Assembly: GCA_030429345.1 (NCBI GenBank)
Contig: JAUIFJ010000011.1
Span: 62,001-126,000 of the forward strand
Reading direction: 5' to 3'
DNA: 64,000 nucleotides
From: a bacterium
GTDB lineage: Bacteria > CAIWAD01
Shown one piece after another: positions 26,714 to 36,670 of this stretch (its first letter is position 1; the number at the start of each line of letters is the position of its first letter). The position numbers and the translations under genes are program-made. Under the pieces are notes generated by a model. It did no database searches. It was not told where the DNA came from and worked only from the letters and a program-made list of their open reading frames with translations.

Positions 26714-27877
26714 CTAGTAGGTCGTGTAGAAGCCGATCATGATGGTCGAGATCGCATCCTCGTTCGTACCATCGATCGGGGCGTCGGCCGTGAAGTTCTC
26801 GAAGCCGATCTTGATGTTCGCGTTGTGGCCCTTGATGAAGTAGGTCAGGCCCAGGCGCAGGGTCGTGGAGCTGCCCATGTCCACCTCGGCGATCCAGTTC
26901 TCGTAGAGGAACCAGGGCTGCCATTGCTTGTTCGGCAGCAGATAGCCGGCCTGCAGGTAGAGGCCGCTGCCCTCGATCTGGTCCATCAGCCCGCCCAGAT
27001 CCAGGGTGGAGTAGCCGAGTTCGGCGCTCAGGGAGCCATCGCCCAGGGGCTGTTCGGCGAAGACATCGGCACTCATGTATCCGTAGTCGACATCCTCCAT
27101 GCCTGCCGTGGCGACCTTTCCCTGCATGTCGTACGAGACGCCCACGCCGATGGTCTGCTTCTTCCCCAGGTAGCTGCCACTGTTGTAGTACCCGCCTTCC
27201 GCGTCGCCCAGGTTGAACTGGACGCGTGCGGTCATGCGACTCTCGTCGTCCTTGGTTCCTCCGACGGGGAGGCCGTTGTACATGCCGAGGTAGTACTTCA
27301 TGTGCAGGTCGTCGCTCAGGTCCCTCGTACCGAAGACGGTGCACCCCAGATCCCGGACATTGTACTCCGTACGCAAGGTGGAGTCGCTGTCCTTGTAGGT
27401 CGAGGTCGTGAAGGTGTGCAGGGAGCGCATGCCCCAGTTCATGGACTTGTAGGACGAGCCTGTGAAGTCCATGGCCATGAGGGCGCCGGAACTGGTCACG
27501 TTCTGACGGTTTGCAGGCACCAGGTTCTCGCCGACGATGAACTGCAGCATTGCCATGGGCTTGTAGTGGATATAGGCGTCGATCATCTGCATGGCGGCCT
27601 TCGAGACATCCGTCTGGAAGAACATGCTGACCTGGCTGTTGACTACGCCCTTCAGGCGGAAGCGGGCGCGTCTCACTTTCCATTCCGTATAGGGATCGTA
27701 CTCGCCGTCGCCGTCGAAGTCCCGGTTGGTGAAAATGGACTGTACCTGTAGACGGAAGCCGAGATCGATGGAGGATTCGTCATTGATCTTGATCTTCGCG
27801 CCGGCTTCGGCGGTCTGCCAGCCACAGGCAAGGATCGTTGCCAGGGCAAATCCTGTTACAAGCCCTTTGCTACGCAT
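26714..27877 (-). CDS. Outer-membrane porin, phosphate-selective porin O/P-like
   Basis: 387 aa beta-barrel. The ATG at 27877 has CAGGAG 8 nt upstream and starts a signal peptide (MRSKGLVTGFALATILACGW, cleaved near TAEA). Amphipathic strands alternate through the protein, with typical OprO/P segments: WKVRRARFRLKGVVN, FFQTDVSKAAMQMIDAYIHY, FIVGENLVPANRQNVTSSGA. It ends in an aromatic residue (GFYTTY) as Omp barrels do for BAM recognition. First gene of the porin, TAXI, TRAP permease, UspA operon, so it probably passes the same solute across the outer membrane. The solute is unknown. Confidence 0.82.
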   Translation of the reverse strand: MRSKGLVTGFALATILACGWQTAEAGAKIKINDESSIDLGFRLQVQSIFTNRDFDGDGEYDPYTEWKVRRARFRLKGVVNSQVSMFFQTDVSKAAMQMIDAYIHYKPMAMLQFIVGENLVPANRQNVTSSGALMAMDFTGSSYKSMNWGMRSLHTFTTSTYKDSDSTLRTEYNVRDLGCTVFGTRDLSDDLHMKYYLGMYNGLPVGGTKDDESRMTARVQFNLGDAEGGYYNSGSYLGKKQTIGVGVSYDMQGKVATAGMEDVDYGYMSADVFAEQPLGDGSLSAELGYSTLDLGGLMDQIEGSGLYLQAGYLLPNKQWQPWFLYENWIAEVDMGSSTTLRLGLTYFIKGHNANIKIGFENFTADAPIDGTNEDAISTIMIGFYTTY

Positions 27878-28586
27878 ACGCGGTTCTCCTGATTTGGGGT
27901 CGTGAGGTCTCTTTTTTGGAATGGCTATGGATTTCCATCGCACATGAAATGCATAGCGGTGTTCTCATTGAACGCCCGGAGTGAATCACGGTGGACAAAC
28001 GGAAGGTTTGCCTGTCGATGGACCGCCGGATTGCGGCTTGGCGGCCCGGATACTGAGCTGCGACTTTGAGCAGGGCAGCCGATCTATGGCGATGCACTAT
28101 CGCCGAATCGTGAGGATTTCTCGTTTCTCAAGTGAGACAAGCAGGGGCGTGGATCAGGGTTCGAACAGTCTGTAATCGCCCCAACCCCAAGAAAGTACAA
28201 ATCGTGTGAGGGCCGGATTCTTGATGTAGGTCATACAATTAAGGAGAGGCGAAGAAGTTTTGCATCTGCTGCGTGACTTTTGCAGGGAAGAGGTCGGCGG
28301 AACAGGGCCCTTATGTTTGAGTCTCGTCGCCGAAGTCTGCAAGTTACTGTCCAGATTGCCGTCGGTGCCGGATTCAGGACAGTGCTGCAGGAAATGCGGC
28401 CCTGACCGCTTTGTTCCGTGTACCCGTCTTACTTCGGAGAGAGCACAGGACGAGTATACAGGAAATAATTATAGCTAAGACTGCAGGGTTGCTTCCCAAG
28501 TGGACACTGTCAGAAGCATTCTGCCTCTGGCTGCTGGATTTCCTTCGGGAAATGTGCTCGGACAGGCAGGTTTTTCAGGTGAGAGC
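27878..28586. other. 709-bp intergenic region without a supported gene
   Basis: Gap between the porin gene (reading left) and the end of the fatty-acid operon, which also reads left. The part next to the porin would hold its promoter. An open frame at 28260-28478 (TTG start, AAGGAGAGG 10 nt upstream, six Cys) is possible but its codon use is poor and I do not call it. A small hairpin with a CGAA/TTCG tetraloop (28538-28556) lies just past the operon end but has no T-run. Nothing else was seen. Confidence 0.4.
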
Positions 28587-29855
28587 TCAAAGCCTGGGCA
28601 CGGAAGGGAGGCGGCACTCGGGACGGGTCAGCAGGACCTGCACATCGCCGATGGCGCGCTCCAGGAAACCGCCCTCGCAATAGGCCAGATAGTAGTCCCA
28701 CATGCGGATGAATTCCTCCGGATAGCCCAGTTCCCGCACATCCGCCAGGCGCTCGTGGAAGTTCCGCCTCCAGTGGCGCAGCGTTGTCGTGTAGTGCGGG
28801 CCGATGTCTTCCAGGTGGAAGATCTTCATGTCCGTACTCCGCACCAGGCTGTCGCTGATCGCCCCCACGGACGGAATGAAGCTTCCCGGAAAGATATAGC
28901 GCTTGATGAAGTCGATGGTCTTCAGCGCTTTCCTGTAGCGCTGGTCCTGGATCGTGATCGCCTGGAGCAGCATGGCGCCCTGCGGCTTGAGCAGCCTGCA
29001 GCAGGTTTCCAGGTAGGTGTCCAGGAACTGGTGGCCCACCGCTTCGATCATCTCGATCGAGACCAGCTTGTCGTACTGCCCTTCCAGGTCGCGATAATCC
29101 TTCAGCAGGAGCATGACCCGGTCCTCGAGGCCGGCCTCGCGCACTCGCTGGCGGGCCAGGTCGTACTGTTCCCGCGAGATGGTGGTCGTTGTCACACGAC
29201 AGCCATAGTTGGCGGCTGCGTGCAGGGCGAACCCGCCCCAGCCGGTGCCGATCTCGACCACGTGATCCGCCGGCCCCAGGTCGAGCTTGCGGCAGATGCG
29301 GTCCAGCTTGTTCACGGAGGCTTCGTGGAGGGTGCTGGTCTCCTTCTCGTATACGGCGGAGCTGTACATCATGGTCGGATCCAGCCAGAGCCGGAAGAAG
29401 TCGTTGCCCAGGTCGTAGTGGGCGGCGATGTTGCGTCGGCTGCCGCTGCGCGTGTTCCGTCGCAGGGAGTGCATTGTGCCGAGCAGCGGGCGCCTCAGGC
29501 TTGCGCCGACGCCGTCCATCCCCTCCAGGACCTCCCGGTTGCGCAGCAGGATGCGCACGAGCTCGACCAGGTCCGCCGTCTTCCAGGCCCCTTCCATGTA
29601 GGATTCCCCGGCGCCGAGCGCGCCTCCGAAGGCGATCGAGGAATAGAATCCCGGATCGTTCACATGTAGAGCGGCCTCCAGCCCGTCCGGGACAGAGCCG
29701 AATGAATGCTGTCCTTCCGCCTCGTGAAGGTGTATACGGCCTTCGCGAATCTGCTCGAGCTTCTTGTGCACCTGGTTGCGGGCCAATCGATCGAGAAAGG
29801 ACGGAGTCGCGTTCTGCGCTGTGATACGGGCGCCCTCGAGGCTGGCGGTCTTCAT
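28587..29855 (-). CDS. cfa: Cyclopropane-fatty-acyl-phospholipid synthase (CFA synthase)
   Basis: SAM-dependent enzyme adding a methylene across the double bond of unsaturated acyl chains in membrane phospholipids. 422 aa, close to the family size. Contains the N-terminal lipid-binding part (GSVPDGLEAALHVNDPGFYS, GESYMEGAWKTADL), HYDLGNDFFRLWLDPTMMYS, SAM motif VVEIGTGWGGFALHAA, and the active-site region KLVSIEMIEAVGHQFLD and FIKRYIFPGSFIPS. The ATG at 29855 has GGAG 8 nt upstream and overlaps the DUF1365 stop (ATGA). Last gene of the nine-gene lipid operon. Confidence 0.95.
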   Translation of the reverse strand: MKTASLEGARITAQNATPSFLDRLARNQVHKKLEQIREGRIHLHEAEGQHSFGSVPDGLEAALHVNDPGFYSSIAFGGALGAGESYMEGAWKTADLVELVRILLRNREVLEGMDGVGASLRRPLLGTMHSLRRNTRSGSRRNIAAHYDLGNDFFRLWLDPTMMYSSAVYEKETSTLHEASVNKLDRICRKLDLGPADHVVEIGTGWGGFALHAAANYGCRVTTTTISREQYDLARQRVREAGLEDRVMLLLKDYRDLEGQYDKLVSIEMIEAVGHQFLDTYLETCCRLLKPQGAMLLQAITIQDQRYRKALKTIDFIKRYIFPGSFIPSVGAISDSLVRSTDMKIFHLEDIGPHYTTTLRHWRRNFHERLADVRELGYPEEFIRMWDYYLAYCEGGFLERAIGDVQVLLTRPECRLPSVPRL

Positions 29856-30631
29856 GCGGGGTTCTCCAATTCTTGCTTCAGCTTGTCCGGGTGCGTGTGG
29901 AAAGGGGCTTTCTTGAGCCACAGGCGAAGGGCCTGCCAGTAGATGGCGGCAATGACCTTGAAGGGCAACACGGCACTGCGCAGCAAGTTGCCCGCCAGCG
30001 CGTTCCGGGAGATTGCGCGGCGCTGCAGCTTCATGCGGGCGGAGAAGAAGCCCCTGTCCTCCCGGCGGCAGATCATGGTGACATTCAGCTCATTCCCGGG
30101 AGCGCTGAAGCGCCATTCATAGTCCACGTCCATGGGCATGAAGGGTGAGACATGGAAGTCCTTGCGAAAACGGAAGCTTCCCTGTCCTCCTTCCTTCCAG
30201 GGGTGTACATAGCAATGCTGCTCTCCCCAGGGCGTGTTGTTGACTTCCGAGACCACGGCCCGAAGATCATGGCCGTTCTCTTCGTAGACGAAGTAGAAGC
30301 TGACCGGATTGAAGCCGTAGCCGAAGGAGCGCAGTGTCGTCAACAGACGAACCGGTCCGCGGACTTCCCGCCCCGTGTCGCTGGCGACCCGTTCGCGGAC
30401 ACAGTCGGCCAGCGGACGTTCGGGATCCCCCATGTGATCCGAGCGCTTCATCCAGAGCAGGGCCGGCTTGCGGACGGACCACAGCCAGCGTCCCTTCAGC
30501 AGGCGCGGAGCCTCGTCCAGGTCGAGGTAGAGCATCGTGTGGGCATAGTCGAAACCGTGATCAACCGGCGCAGTCCGCCGGTGCCACACGCGCCCCTCGT
30601 AGATGCAGCTCTTGTGTGCCGTGTTGCTCAT
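29852..30631 (-). CDS. DUF1365 family protein
   Basis: 259 aa. Family signature: SCIYEGRVWHRRTAPVDHGF at the start, LRSFGYGFNPVSFYFVYEE, VSEVNNTPWGEQHCYV and FHVSPFMPMDVDYEW. The biochemical function is unknown. Genes of this family regularly sit between a flavin oxidase and a CFA synthase gene in bacterial lipid-modification operons, exactly as here. It overlaps the upstream oxidase gene by 71 bases; the ATG keeps its own GGAG ribosome site inside that gene. Confidence 0.92.
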   Translation of the reverse strand: MSNTAHKSCIYEGRVWHRRTAPVDHGFDYAHTMLYLDLDEAPRLLKGRWLWSVRKPALLWMKRSDHMGDPERPLADCVRERVASDTGREVRGPVRLLTTLRSFGYGFNPVSFYFVYEENGHDLRAVVSEVNNTPWGEQHCYVHPWKEGGQGSFRFRKDFHVSPFMPMDVDYEWRFSAPGNELNVTMICRREDRGFFSARMKLQRRAISRNALAGNLLRSAVLPFKVIAAIYWQALRLWLKKAPFHTHPDKLKQELENPA

Positions 30632-31858
30632 GGAAGTGCTCCAGGGCTGCCAGCGCGCTGACGACCCCGTCCTCGTGGAATCCGTTTCTCCAGTAGGCTC
30701 CGCAGTACCAGGTCCGCTGCGTGCCGTTGAGTTCCTTGTGCCGTTGCTGTGCGGCGATGCCCTCGGGGGTGAAGACCGGGTGACGATAGCTGATCCGGCG
30801 GATCACATGCTCCGGGGCGATCGCTTCCGTATTGTTCAAGGTCACGCAGAAGTCCACCGGGGCATCGAGGCCCTGCAGAATGTTCATGTTGTAGCTCAGG
30901 GCGACCTGTTTCTTCGGCTCGGCCGGGAGGTGGTAGTTCCAGGCCGCCCAGGCGAGCCGGCGACGCGGCATCAGGGAGGCATCCGTGTGCAGCACCGCCT
31001 CGTTGGCCTGGTAGGGAATCGCTCCCAGCACTTCTCGCTCAGCCTCCGTGGGCTTTTCCAGCAGGGCCAGGGCCTCGTCGCTGTGACAGGCCAGGAAAAC
31101 CTGGTCGAAGCGCTCCGGCGCGTGGCCTTCGCATTCCACCCAGACGGCATCCTCCTCCCGTCGCAGGCGTCTCACAGGCATGCCGGCGCGAATGCGCTCC
31201 CGGTGCCCGGCGATCAGGCGGTTCATGTAGTTCACCGACCCGCCCTGGATCACGCGCCAGACCGGACGGTCCTTCAGGTCAAGCATGCCGTGGTTGTGGA
31301 AGAAGCGCACGAAGAAGCCGGCCGGCATGCCCCTCAGGCGGCGCGGTTCGGCGGACCAGATGGCGGCTCCCATGGGCAGGATATAGTGCTCGACGAACTC
31401 CCGCGAGTAGCTTTCCCGCACCAGGTAGCTGCCCAGGCTCAGGTTCTCGTCCGGACCGTCAAGCAGGGTCGGGGCCTCGCGATTGAAGCGGAGGATATCC
31501 CGGATCATGCGGTGGAAGGATGGCCGCAGCAGGTTGCGCCTCTGGGCGAAGAGCGTGTTGAGGGTGTGACCGCAGTATTCCAGTCCGCTCCGCTCGCAGC
31601 GCACGCTGAAGCTCATGCGGCTTTCCCGGGTCGGCACCTGCAGCTCGTCCAGCAGGCGGCAGAAGTTGGGATAGGTGCGCTCATTGTAGACAATGAACCC
31701 CGTATCCACGGACCAGCTCTTTCCGCCGTGCTCCAGTTCCACCGTATGCACATGGCCGCCGATGCGCTGATCCGCCTCGAAGACCGTGATCTCGTGATCC
31801 CGGGCCAGTTCGCGGGCGGCAAGGTTGCCCGCGATTCCCGTTCCGACAATGGCGATTT

Positions 31859-31862
<4 letters not shown>
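30561..31862 (-). CDS. FAD-dependent amine-oxidase-like oxidoreductase of the CFA operon
   Basis: 433 aa flavoprotein. N-terminal Rossmann motif IAIVGTGIAGNLAARELA, second nucleotide contact ITVFEADQRIGGHVHTV, then DTGFIVYNERTYPNFCRLLD, YILPMGAAIWSA and IQGGSVNYMNRLI, as in the FAD/NAD(P)-binding proteins linked to DUF1365 and cfa. Substrate not established; an oxidation step on a modified acyl chain is the likely job, since homologues are co-inherited with CFA synthase. Start ATG 31862 with GGAGGG, overlapping the desaturase stop (ATGA). Confidence 0.9.
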
Positions 31863-32817
<955 letters not shown>

Positions 32818-32821
<4 letters not shown>

Positions 32822-33369
32822 TGTCCGGCTCCGGCCTGTGGCACTTTTCTCAGCAGGTTCGTGTCGTAGCCCATGGCGCGCACCTTGTCGACCAGCATCT
32901 CGTATACGGGAGCAGACAGAACCGGCTCGCGGGCCATGATCCAGACATAGTCCCGCTTTTCCCGGGCGATGATGGTCGTGCTGTAGGTCTCGTCCAGCCA
33001 GGCAATGCGGAAGTCCGCGCGGAAGGGCCAGATGAATCTCATGCCCCAGACCGCGTTGCTTTCCGTATCACGAATCACGGCCTTTGGGTGATAGACCTTC
33101 TCCGGGCCTTCCGGCCCGCCCTTCCGGAAGCGGAAGGTGGTCTGCACGCGGCCCTGCTCATCCAGCCGGTAGCTCTCGACGGCATGCCAGGCCTCCTTCT
33201 CGAGGAAGGTGGGGATGGAGGCGATCACGTACCAGTCGCCCATGAAGCGTTCCAGGTCCACCGATTCCTCGATCACCAGGGGAGGCAGATCCCGGCATCC
33301 GGAAAGCACTCCGAAGAGAAGGGCAGCAAGGCCCGCCAGTACAATGGACTTCGGGCTAGCGGCGTACAT
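32818..33369 (-). CDS. Bacterial lipocalin (Blc-like outer-membrane lipoprotein)
   Basis: 183 aa. Signal sequence with lipobox LSGC (Cys near residue 25). Lipocalin GXW motif in FMGDWYVIASIPTFLEKEAW, then VQTTFRFRKGG, WPFRADFRIAWLDETYSTTI and YVWIMAREPVL. Blc-type lipocalins bind fatty acids or lysophospholipids at the membrane. Here it may carry modified lipid or lyso-lipid from the enzymes encoded in the same operon. Overlaps the neighbouring genes on both sides. Confidence 0.92.
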
Positions 33370-34000
33370 AGTCCAGCACCTTGCCTTCGACTGTTTTCGA
33401 GCGCAGTCCCAGCCACTCCTTGTCTTCGCCGTACCACAGGTCCAGGCTCAGGTCCTCGCCCTTCAGGCGGTAGCGCGTTGCCACTCGTTCTCCGTCCTGC
33501 ATGCGCTCCTGCCCGAGTTCGTCCACTGTCACGTCGACCAGTTCACCCGTCTGGGCATTCAGCAGGCGCTCGCTTTCCAGGAAATCCGTGTTCCAGTAGG
33601 CAAAACTCATCACGCAGCCGGGCAGGGATTCATTCCGCTCTCCGCCGGAGTCGACAAGCAGGCCGTTGTCGTTGCGTCGGGCCTCCACGACCTCTGTCCG
33701 GCCGTTGGTCACGGTTTTCGAGTCGAGGCGTTCCAGGCAGTCGCCTTTCCAGACTTCGCGGTTCCTGTGACTGTAGCTCCAGGCCTCGATAAAGAGGATC
33801 TTGACCGAGAAGTCGGCCCGGCTGTCGACCCACAGGGTTTCTCCCTGGCGGCGCAGCTCATAGCGGTGTGTGCCAATGCTGTTGCCGTCCAGGAGCACAT
33901 CGAATTCCAATTGCTTCGATTCGATGTCGGCGAGGCTCAGTGCAGTCGTGAAAAGAAGCCCTGCGCAGAGCAGCCCACTGGAACGCGCGAGCGTGTTCAT
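33356..34000 (-). CDS. Secreted DUF6134-like protein
   Basis: 214 aa from the ATG at 34000, with signal peptide MNTLARSSGLLCAGLLFTTA cleaved near SLA. The mature part is beta-rich (LEFDVLLDGNSIGTHRYEL, TLWVDSRADFSVKILFIEAW, CLERLDSKTVTNGRTEVVEA), as in DUF6134 proteins found in CFA/DUF1295 operons. Function unknown; probably a periplasmic lipid-related protein by context. Overlaps the DUF1295 stop by 4 bases and the lipocalin start by 14. Confidence 0.75.
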   Translation of the reverse strand: MNTLARSSGLLCAGLLFTTALSLADIESKQLEFDVLLDGNSIGTHRYELRRQGETLWVDSRADFSVKILFIEAWSYSHRNREVWKGDCLERLDSKTVTNGRTEVVEARRNDNGLLVDSGGERNESLPGCVMSFAYWNTDFLESERLLNAQTGELVDVTVDELGQERMQDGERVATRYRLKGEDLSLDLWYGEDKEWLGLRSKTVEGKVLDYVRR

Positions 34001-34800
34001 TGTCCGCTCTCTCCCTGCAGGGAGTCCGATGCCTGCGCAGAGCGCCGGGGAACGCCCGGCAGGAAGGCGGGGGTGCGACGCATGTACTCGCGGTAGGCCG
34101 GGCGGCGTTCGTGGATGTCCTTCTCCAGGAGGCTGACACCTGAAACACGAAGCAGGAGAAGGGTCATTCCCGCAGGGGCGAAAAGCGTCCACCAGGCCCC
34201 CGCGGACAGGGCACACAAGTAGAAGCCCCACCAGACAACGGCTTCGCCGAAGTAGTTGGGGTGCCGACTCAGACCCCACAGTCCCGAGTCGAGCACACGC
34301 CCCCTGTTTGAAGGGCGGGCAAGAAACCTGCTGAGCTGAGCATCGGCAATGGATTCCCAGAGCAGGCCCGCGAAGGCGACCAGCAGTCCGGCAAGGAATA
34401 GGGGCGTCAGAATTGCCTCACTTCGCAGGGCAAAGGCTAGGGGCTGGGAGATCACGAAGGCCAGCAGGCCCTGCAGCAGGAAAACCTTGTACAGGCTGGA
34501 ACTCTCGAAGCCCGGTGAATTGCGCTTGCGGATTTCCTGGTAGCGGCGATCCTCGGGCTTGCCGTGGTTGCGCCAGGTGAGGTAGACCGACAGACGCAGG
34601 GACCAGGCGATCACCAGGGCCAGCAGCAGCTGGCCGGCGAATCCCGGCGTGTTGCCCACCAGGGCGTAGCACAGGGCTGCCGCCAGGAAGAACAGGGACC
34701 ACAGGCTGTCCACGATGCTCACATCGTGGATGCTTCGGCTGATTGCCCAGCCCGCGAATGCAATGGCGACGATGGCCAGCAGTGCTGTGATCCAGGCCAT
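33997..34800 (-). CDS. DUF1295 membrane protein (steroid 5-alpha-reductase-like)
   Basis: 267 aa with about six helices. C-terminal catalytic-like signature of the DUF1295/5-alpha-reductase group: SGLWGLSRHPNYFGEAVVWW, plus SIVDSLWSLFFLAAALCYAL and YLTWRNHGKPEDRRYQEIRK. Family members reduce or methylate lipid-like substrates using NADPH or SAM; the exact reaction is unknown here. Start ATG 34800 overlaps the DUF2878 stop. DUF1295 genes are a steady part of this operon type. Confidence 0.9.
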   Translation of the reverse strand: MAWITALLAIVAIAFAGWAISRSIHDVSIVDSLWSLFFLAAALCYALVGNTPGFAGQLLLALVIAWSLRLSVYLTWRNHGKPEDRRYQEIRKRNSPGFESSSLYKVFLLQGLLAFVISQPLAFALRSEAILTPLFLAGLLVAFAGLLWESIADAQLSRFLARPSNRGRVLDSGLWGLSRHPNYFGEAVVWWGFYLCALSAGAWWTLFAPAGMTLLLLRVSGVSLLEKDIHERRPAYREYMRRTPAFLPGVPRRSAQASDSLQGESGQ

Positions 34801-35357
34801 CAGGCTACCTGCCCTTCCACCGACTTGTCGGACCTGTTTCCGGAAGAGGCGGCATGCAAGCTGGCTGCCCGCTGGAGCAGCAGGGGCATGGAGATCGCCC
34901 AGATCACGCCGATCACGGCCAGCCCGGCGATCCCGCCATGGATCTCGACCGCTCCCAGTCCCTGGCCGCCCAGATAGGCCAGAGGTCCTCCCGCCAGTCC
35001 GACCAGGGCTGCCAGGATCGGCTTCCCCTGCAGAAAGCGGAATGCCGTATTCAACAACGGCGCGAAGTTGATCCACATGACCACGATCCAGATGGCCGCG
35101 GTTCCAGGGAGTATCACGCCGGACTGGAAGCTCAAAAGGCCCGCACCGGCGAGGAGGCTTTCAAACAGGACACCGATCAACCCCGAGAACAGTGCCAGTT
35201 GAATCTCCTGCGCCGGGCGGGCCGACAGGCTGATGTGAGTCGTCACGATGGCCAGCGCCACCAGGCTTCCGAGGATGGGCCACCCCTGCGCTCCCCCCAG
35301 AACACAGGCGAACCAGCCCACATTGAAGGCGACCAGCGGAAACAGCGTTTTCATCAT
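34800..35357 (-). CDS. DUF2878 membrane protein
   Basis: 185 aa, about five membrane helices (for example LFPLVAFNVGWFACVLGGA, LAALVGLAGGPLAYLGG). Family signature NVGWF near the start and GGPLAY later, as in DUF2878. No known activity. The two adjacent ATG codons (35357, 35354) follow GGAAGAG; the first overlaps the preceding stop. It is always seen with cfa, DUF1295 and DUF1365 genes. Confidence 0.85.
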   Translation of the reverse strand: MMKTLFPLVAFNVGWFACVLGGAQGWPILGSLVALAIVTTHISLSARPAQEIQLALFSGLIGVLFESLLAGAGLLSFQSGVILPGTAAIWIVVMWINFAPLLNTAFRFLQGKPILAALVGLAGGPLAYLGGQGLGAVEIHGGIAGLAVIGVIWAISMPLLLQRAASLHAASSGNRSDKSVEGQVA

Positions 35358-36436
35358 GAGACGCTCTTCCCGGCTTGCGGGCCGCGGCCCAGAAGGGTGT
35401 GCGCCACCATCCACTCGCAGCCCTGGCGGTAGCCGAAGAGCTCTTCGCAGGCCATGAAGAACAGCCGCCACCGCATCCACCAGCGCGGGGCCTCCGCTTC
35501 GCCGTATACGGACTGCAGGACGGGAAACAGCTCTTTCCGTGATGCGTCCATGCGGTCCAGCCATGCCCGGGCCGTCTTCTCGTAGTGCCGGCCGCTCCAG
35601 CACCACTGGTCCTCGACCCGGAGACTGTGGGGAAAGCGCAGGGGAAGGTCCCGGCTGGGCATGATCCCGCCGCTGAAGAAATGGCGGCTCATCCAATCGG
35701 ATGGGCCTCGGTCCTCGAAGAGATAGGGTGTGCTGCGATGGCAGAACACATGCATGAAGAACAGGCCGTCGTCCTGCAGCCAGTCTGCCACACGCGAAAA
35801 CAGGGTCGGCCAGTTGCGCATGTGTTCGAACATTTCGATGGACACGATGCGATCGAAGCGGCCTTCCGGGTGAAACTCGTTCATGTCCTTCGTGACTACC
35901 TGCAGATTCGTCAGCCCCCGCTCCTTGGCGCGATCCAGAATGAACTCTTTCTGGCTGGCCGAATTGGAAACGGAGGTGATGCGGCTTTCCGGGTAGTGCT
36001 CGGCCATCCACAGGCTCAGCGAGCCCCAGCCGCAGCCCAACTCGAGGACACGCTGACCGTCCTCGAGCCGGGCGCGTTGGCAGGAAATGGTCAAGGCCTC
36101 CGCTTCGGCCTCATCCAGTGTGGAGGTTGTCTCACTCCAATGACAGCTGCTGTACTTCAAGTGGGCGCCCAGCACCTTTGTATAGAAGGCGGCGGGAATC
36201 TCGTAGTGCTGCTCATTGGCCTTTTCCGGCACAGCGGCAACGGGCGCGTGGTGCAGCATTTCAATGAAGGCACTGAGACGCCGGGAGGCGGCTTCCGGGT
36301 TCGAGGCCTCGATTTCGTCCAGGCGCTGTTGCAGCAGGCGACGAATGCCCAGGCGGATCACCGGATCCGGCAGGTATCGTACGGGATCCATGCTTTCCCT
36401 AGGCTCTGCTGTGTTGGCGCGTGCTGCCAGGCCCAT
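35354..36436 (-). CDS. CFA-synthase-family SAM methyltransferase (second paralogue)
   Basis: 360 aa. SAM motif VLELGCGWGSLSLWMAEHYP, KYSSCHWSETTSTLDEAEAE, IVSIEMFEHMRNWPTLFSRV and HRSTPYLFEDRGPSDWMSRH. It is clearly different from the canonical Cfa at 28587: it is shorter, lacks the HYDLGNDFF segment and has EQHYEIPAAFYTKVLG instead. Enzymes of this type methylate unsaturated fatty acids, for example in furan or methyl-branched fatty acid formation; that product is an inference. First gene of the operon, with AAAGGAG 8 nt before the ATG. Confidence 0.9.
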   Translation of the reverse strand: MGLAARANTAEPRESMDPVRYLPDPVIRLGIRRLLQQRLDEIEASNPEAASRRLSAFIEMLHHAPVAAVPEKANEQHYEIPAAFYTKVLGAHLKYSSCHWSETTSTLDEAEAEALTISCQRARLEDGQRVLELGCGWGSLSLWMAEHYPESRITSVSNSASQKEFILDRAKERGLTNLQVVTKDMNEFHPEGRFDRIVSIEMFEHMRNWPTLFSRVADWLQDDGLFFMHVFCHRSTPYLFEDRGPSDWMSRHFFSGGIMPSRDLPLRFPHSLRVEDQWCWSGRHYEKTARAWLDRMDASRKELFPVLQSVYGEAEAPRWWMRWRLFFMACEELFGYRQGCEWMVAHTLLGRGPQAGKSVS

Positions 36437-36670
36437 GGTGTGCTCCTTTTTTGTTCACGCCAAAATGTAAACAAAAACTAGACAGAATCAAGATGTTTGA
36501 GACGATTTTGTCCAGATTTCTGCATCTATTGGCCTTAATAATTGAAATATCAAGACATAAAGTTTTGATGCAAACTGGACAAATATTGAACACGGCGATT
36601 CGGGCTGGGTTCCGGTCCGGGGAGCATTTTTCGATCTTCCTGCCACATGCCAGGGTGAAAGGGAAATTCA
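36437..36670. promoter_or_regulatory. A+T-rich divergent promoter region of the lipid operon and the methyltransferase gene
   Basis: 234 bp, distinctly A+T-rich. An imperfect inverted repeat lies in the middle: TTTTGTCCAG-N6-GCATC (36506-36526) facing GATGC-N3-CTGGACAAA (36567-36583), a likely operator for a shared regulator. On the minus strand TTG, 19 nt, TACATTTTG (about 36456-36487) resembles the TTG/TAnnTTTG promoter type of Bacteroidetes. No sigma/ChrR regulator gene and no classical ECF site was seen. Confidence 0.45.

Noticed and set aside
28141-28190. tRNA-like sequence with GGTTCGAAC
   Set aside because: The T-loop-like bases have no pairing stem, and there is no acceptor stem, D-arm or CCA.
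28260-28478. 72-codon, Cys-containing open frame in the 709-bp gap
   Set aside because: TTG start 10 nt after a ribosome-site-like AAGGAGAGG, but poor codon use and no recognisable features; not called.
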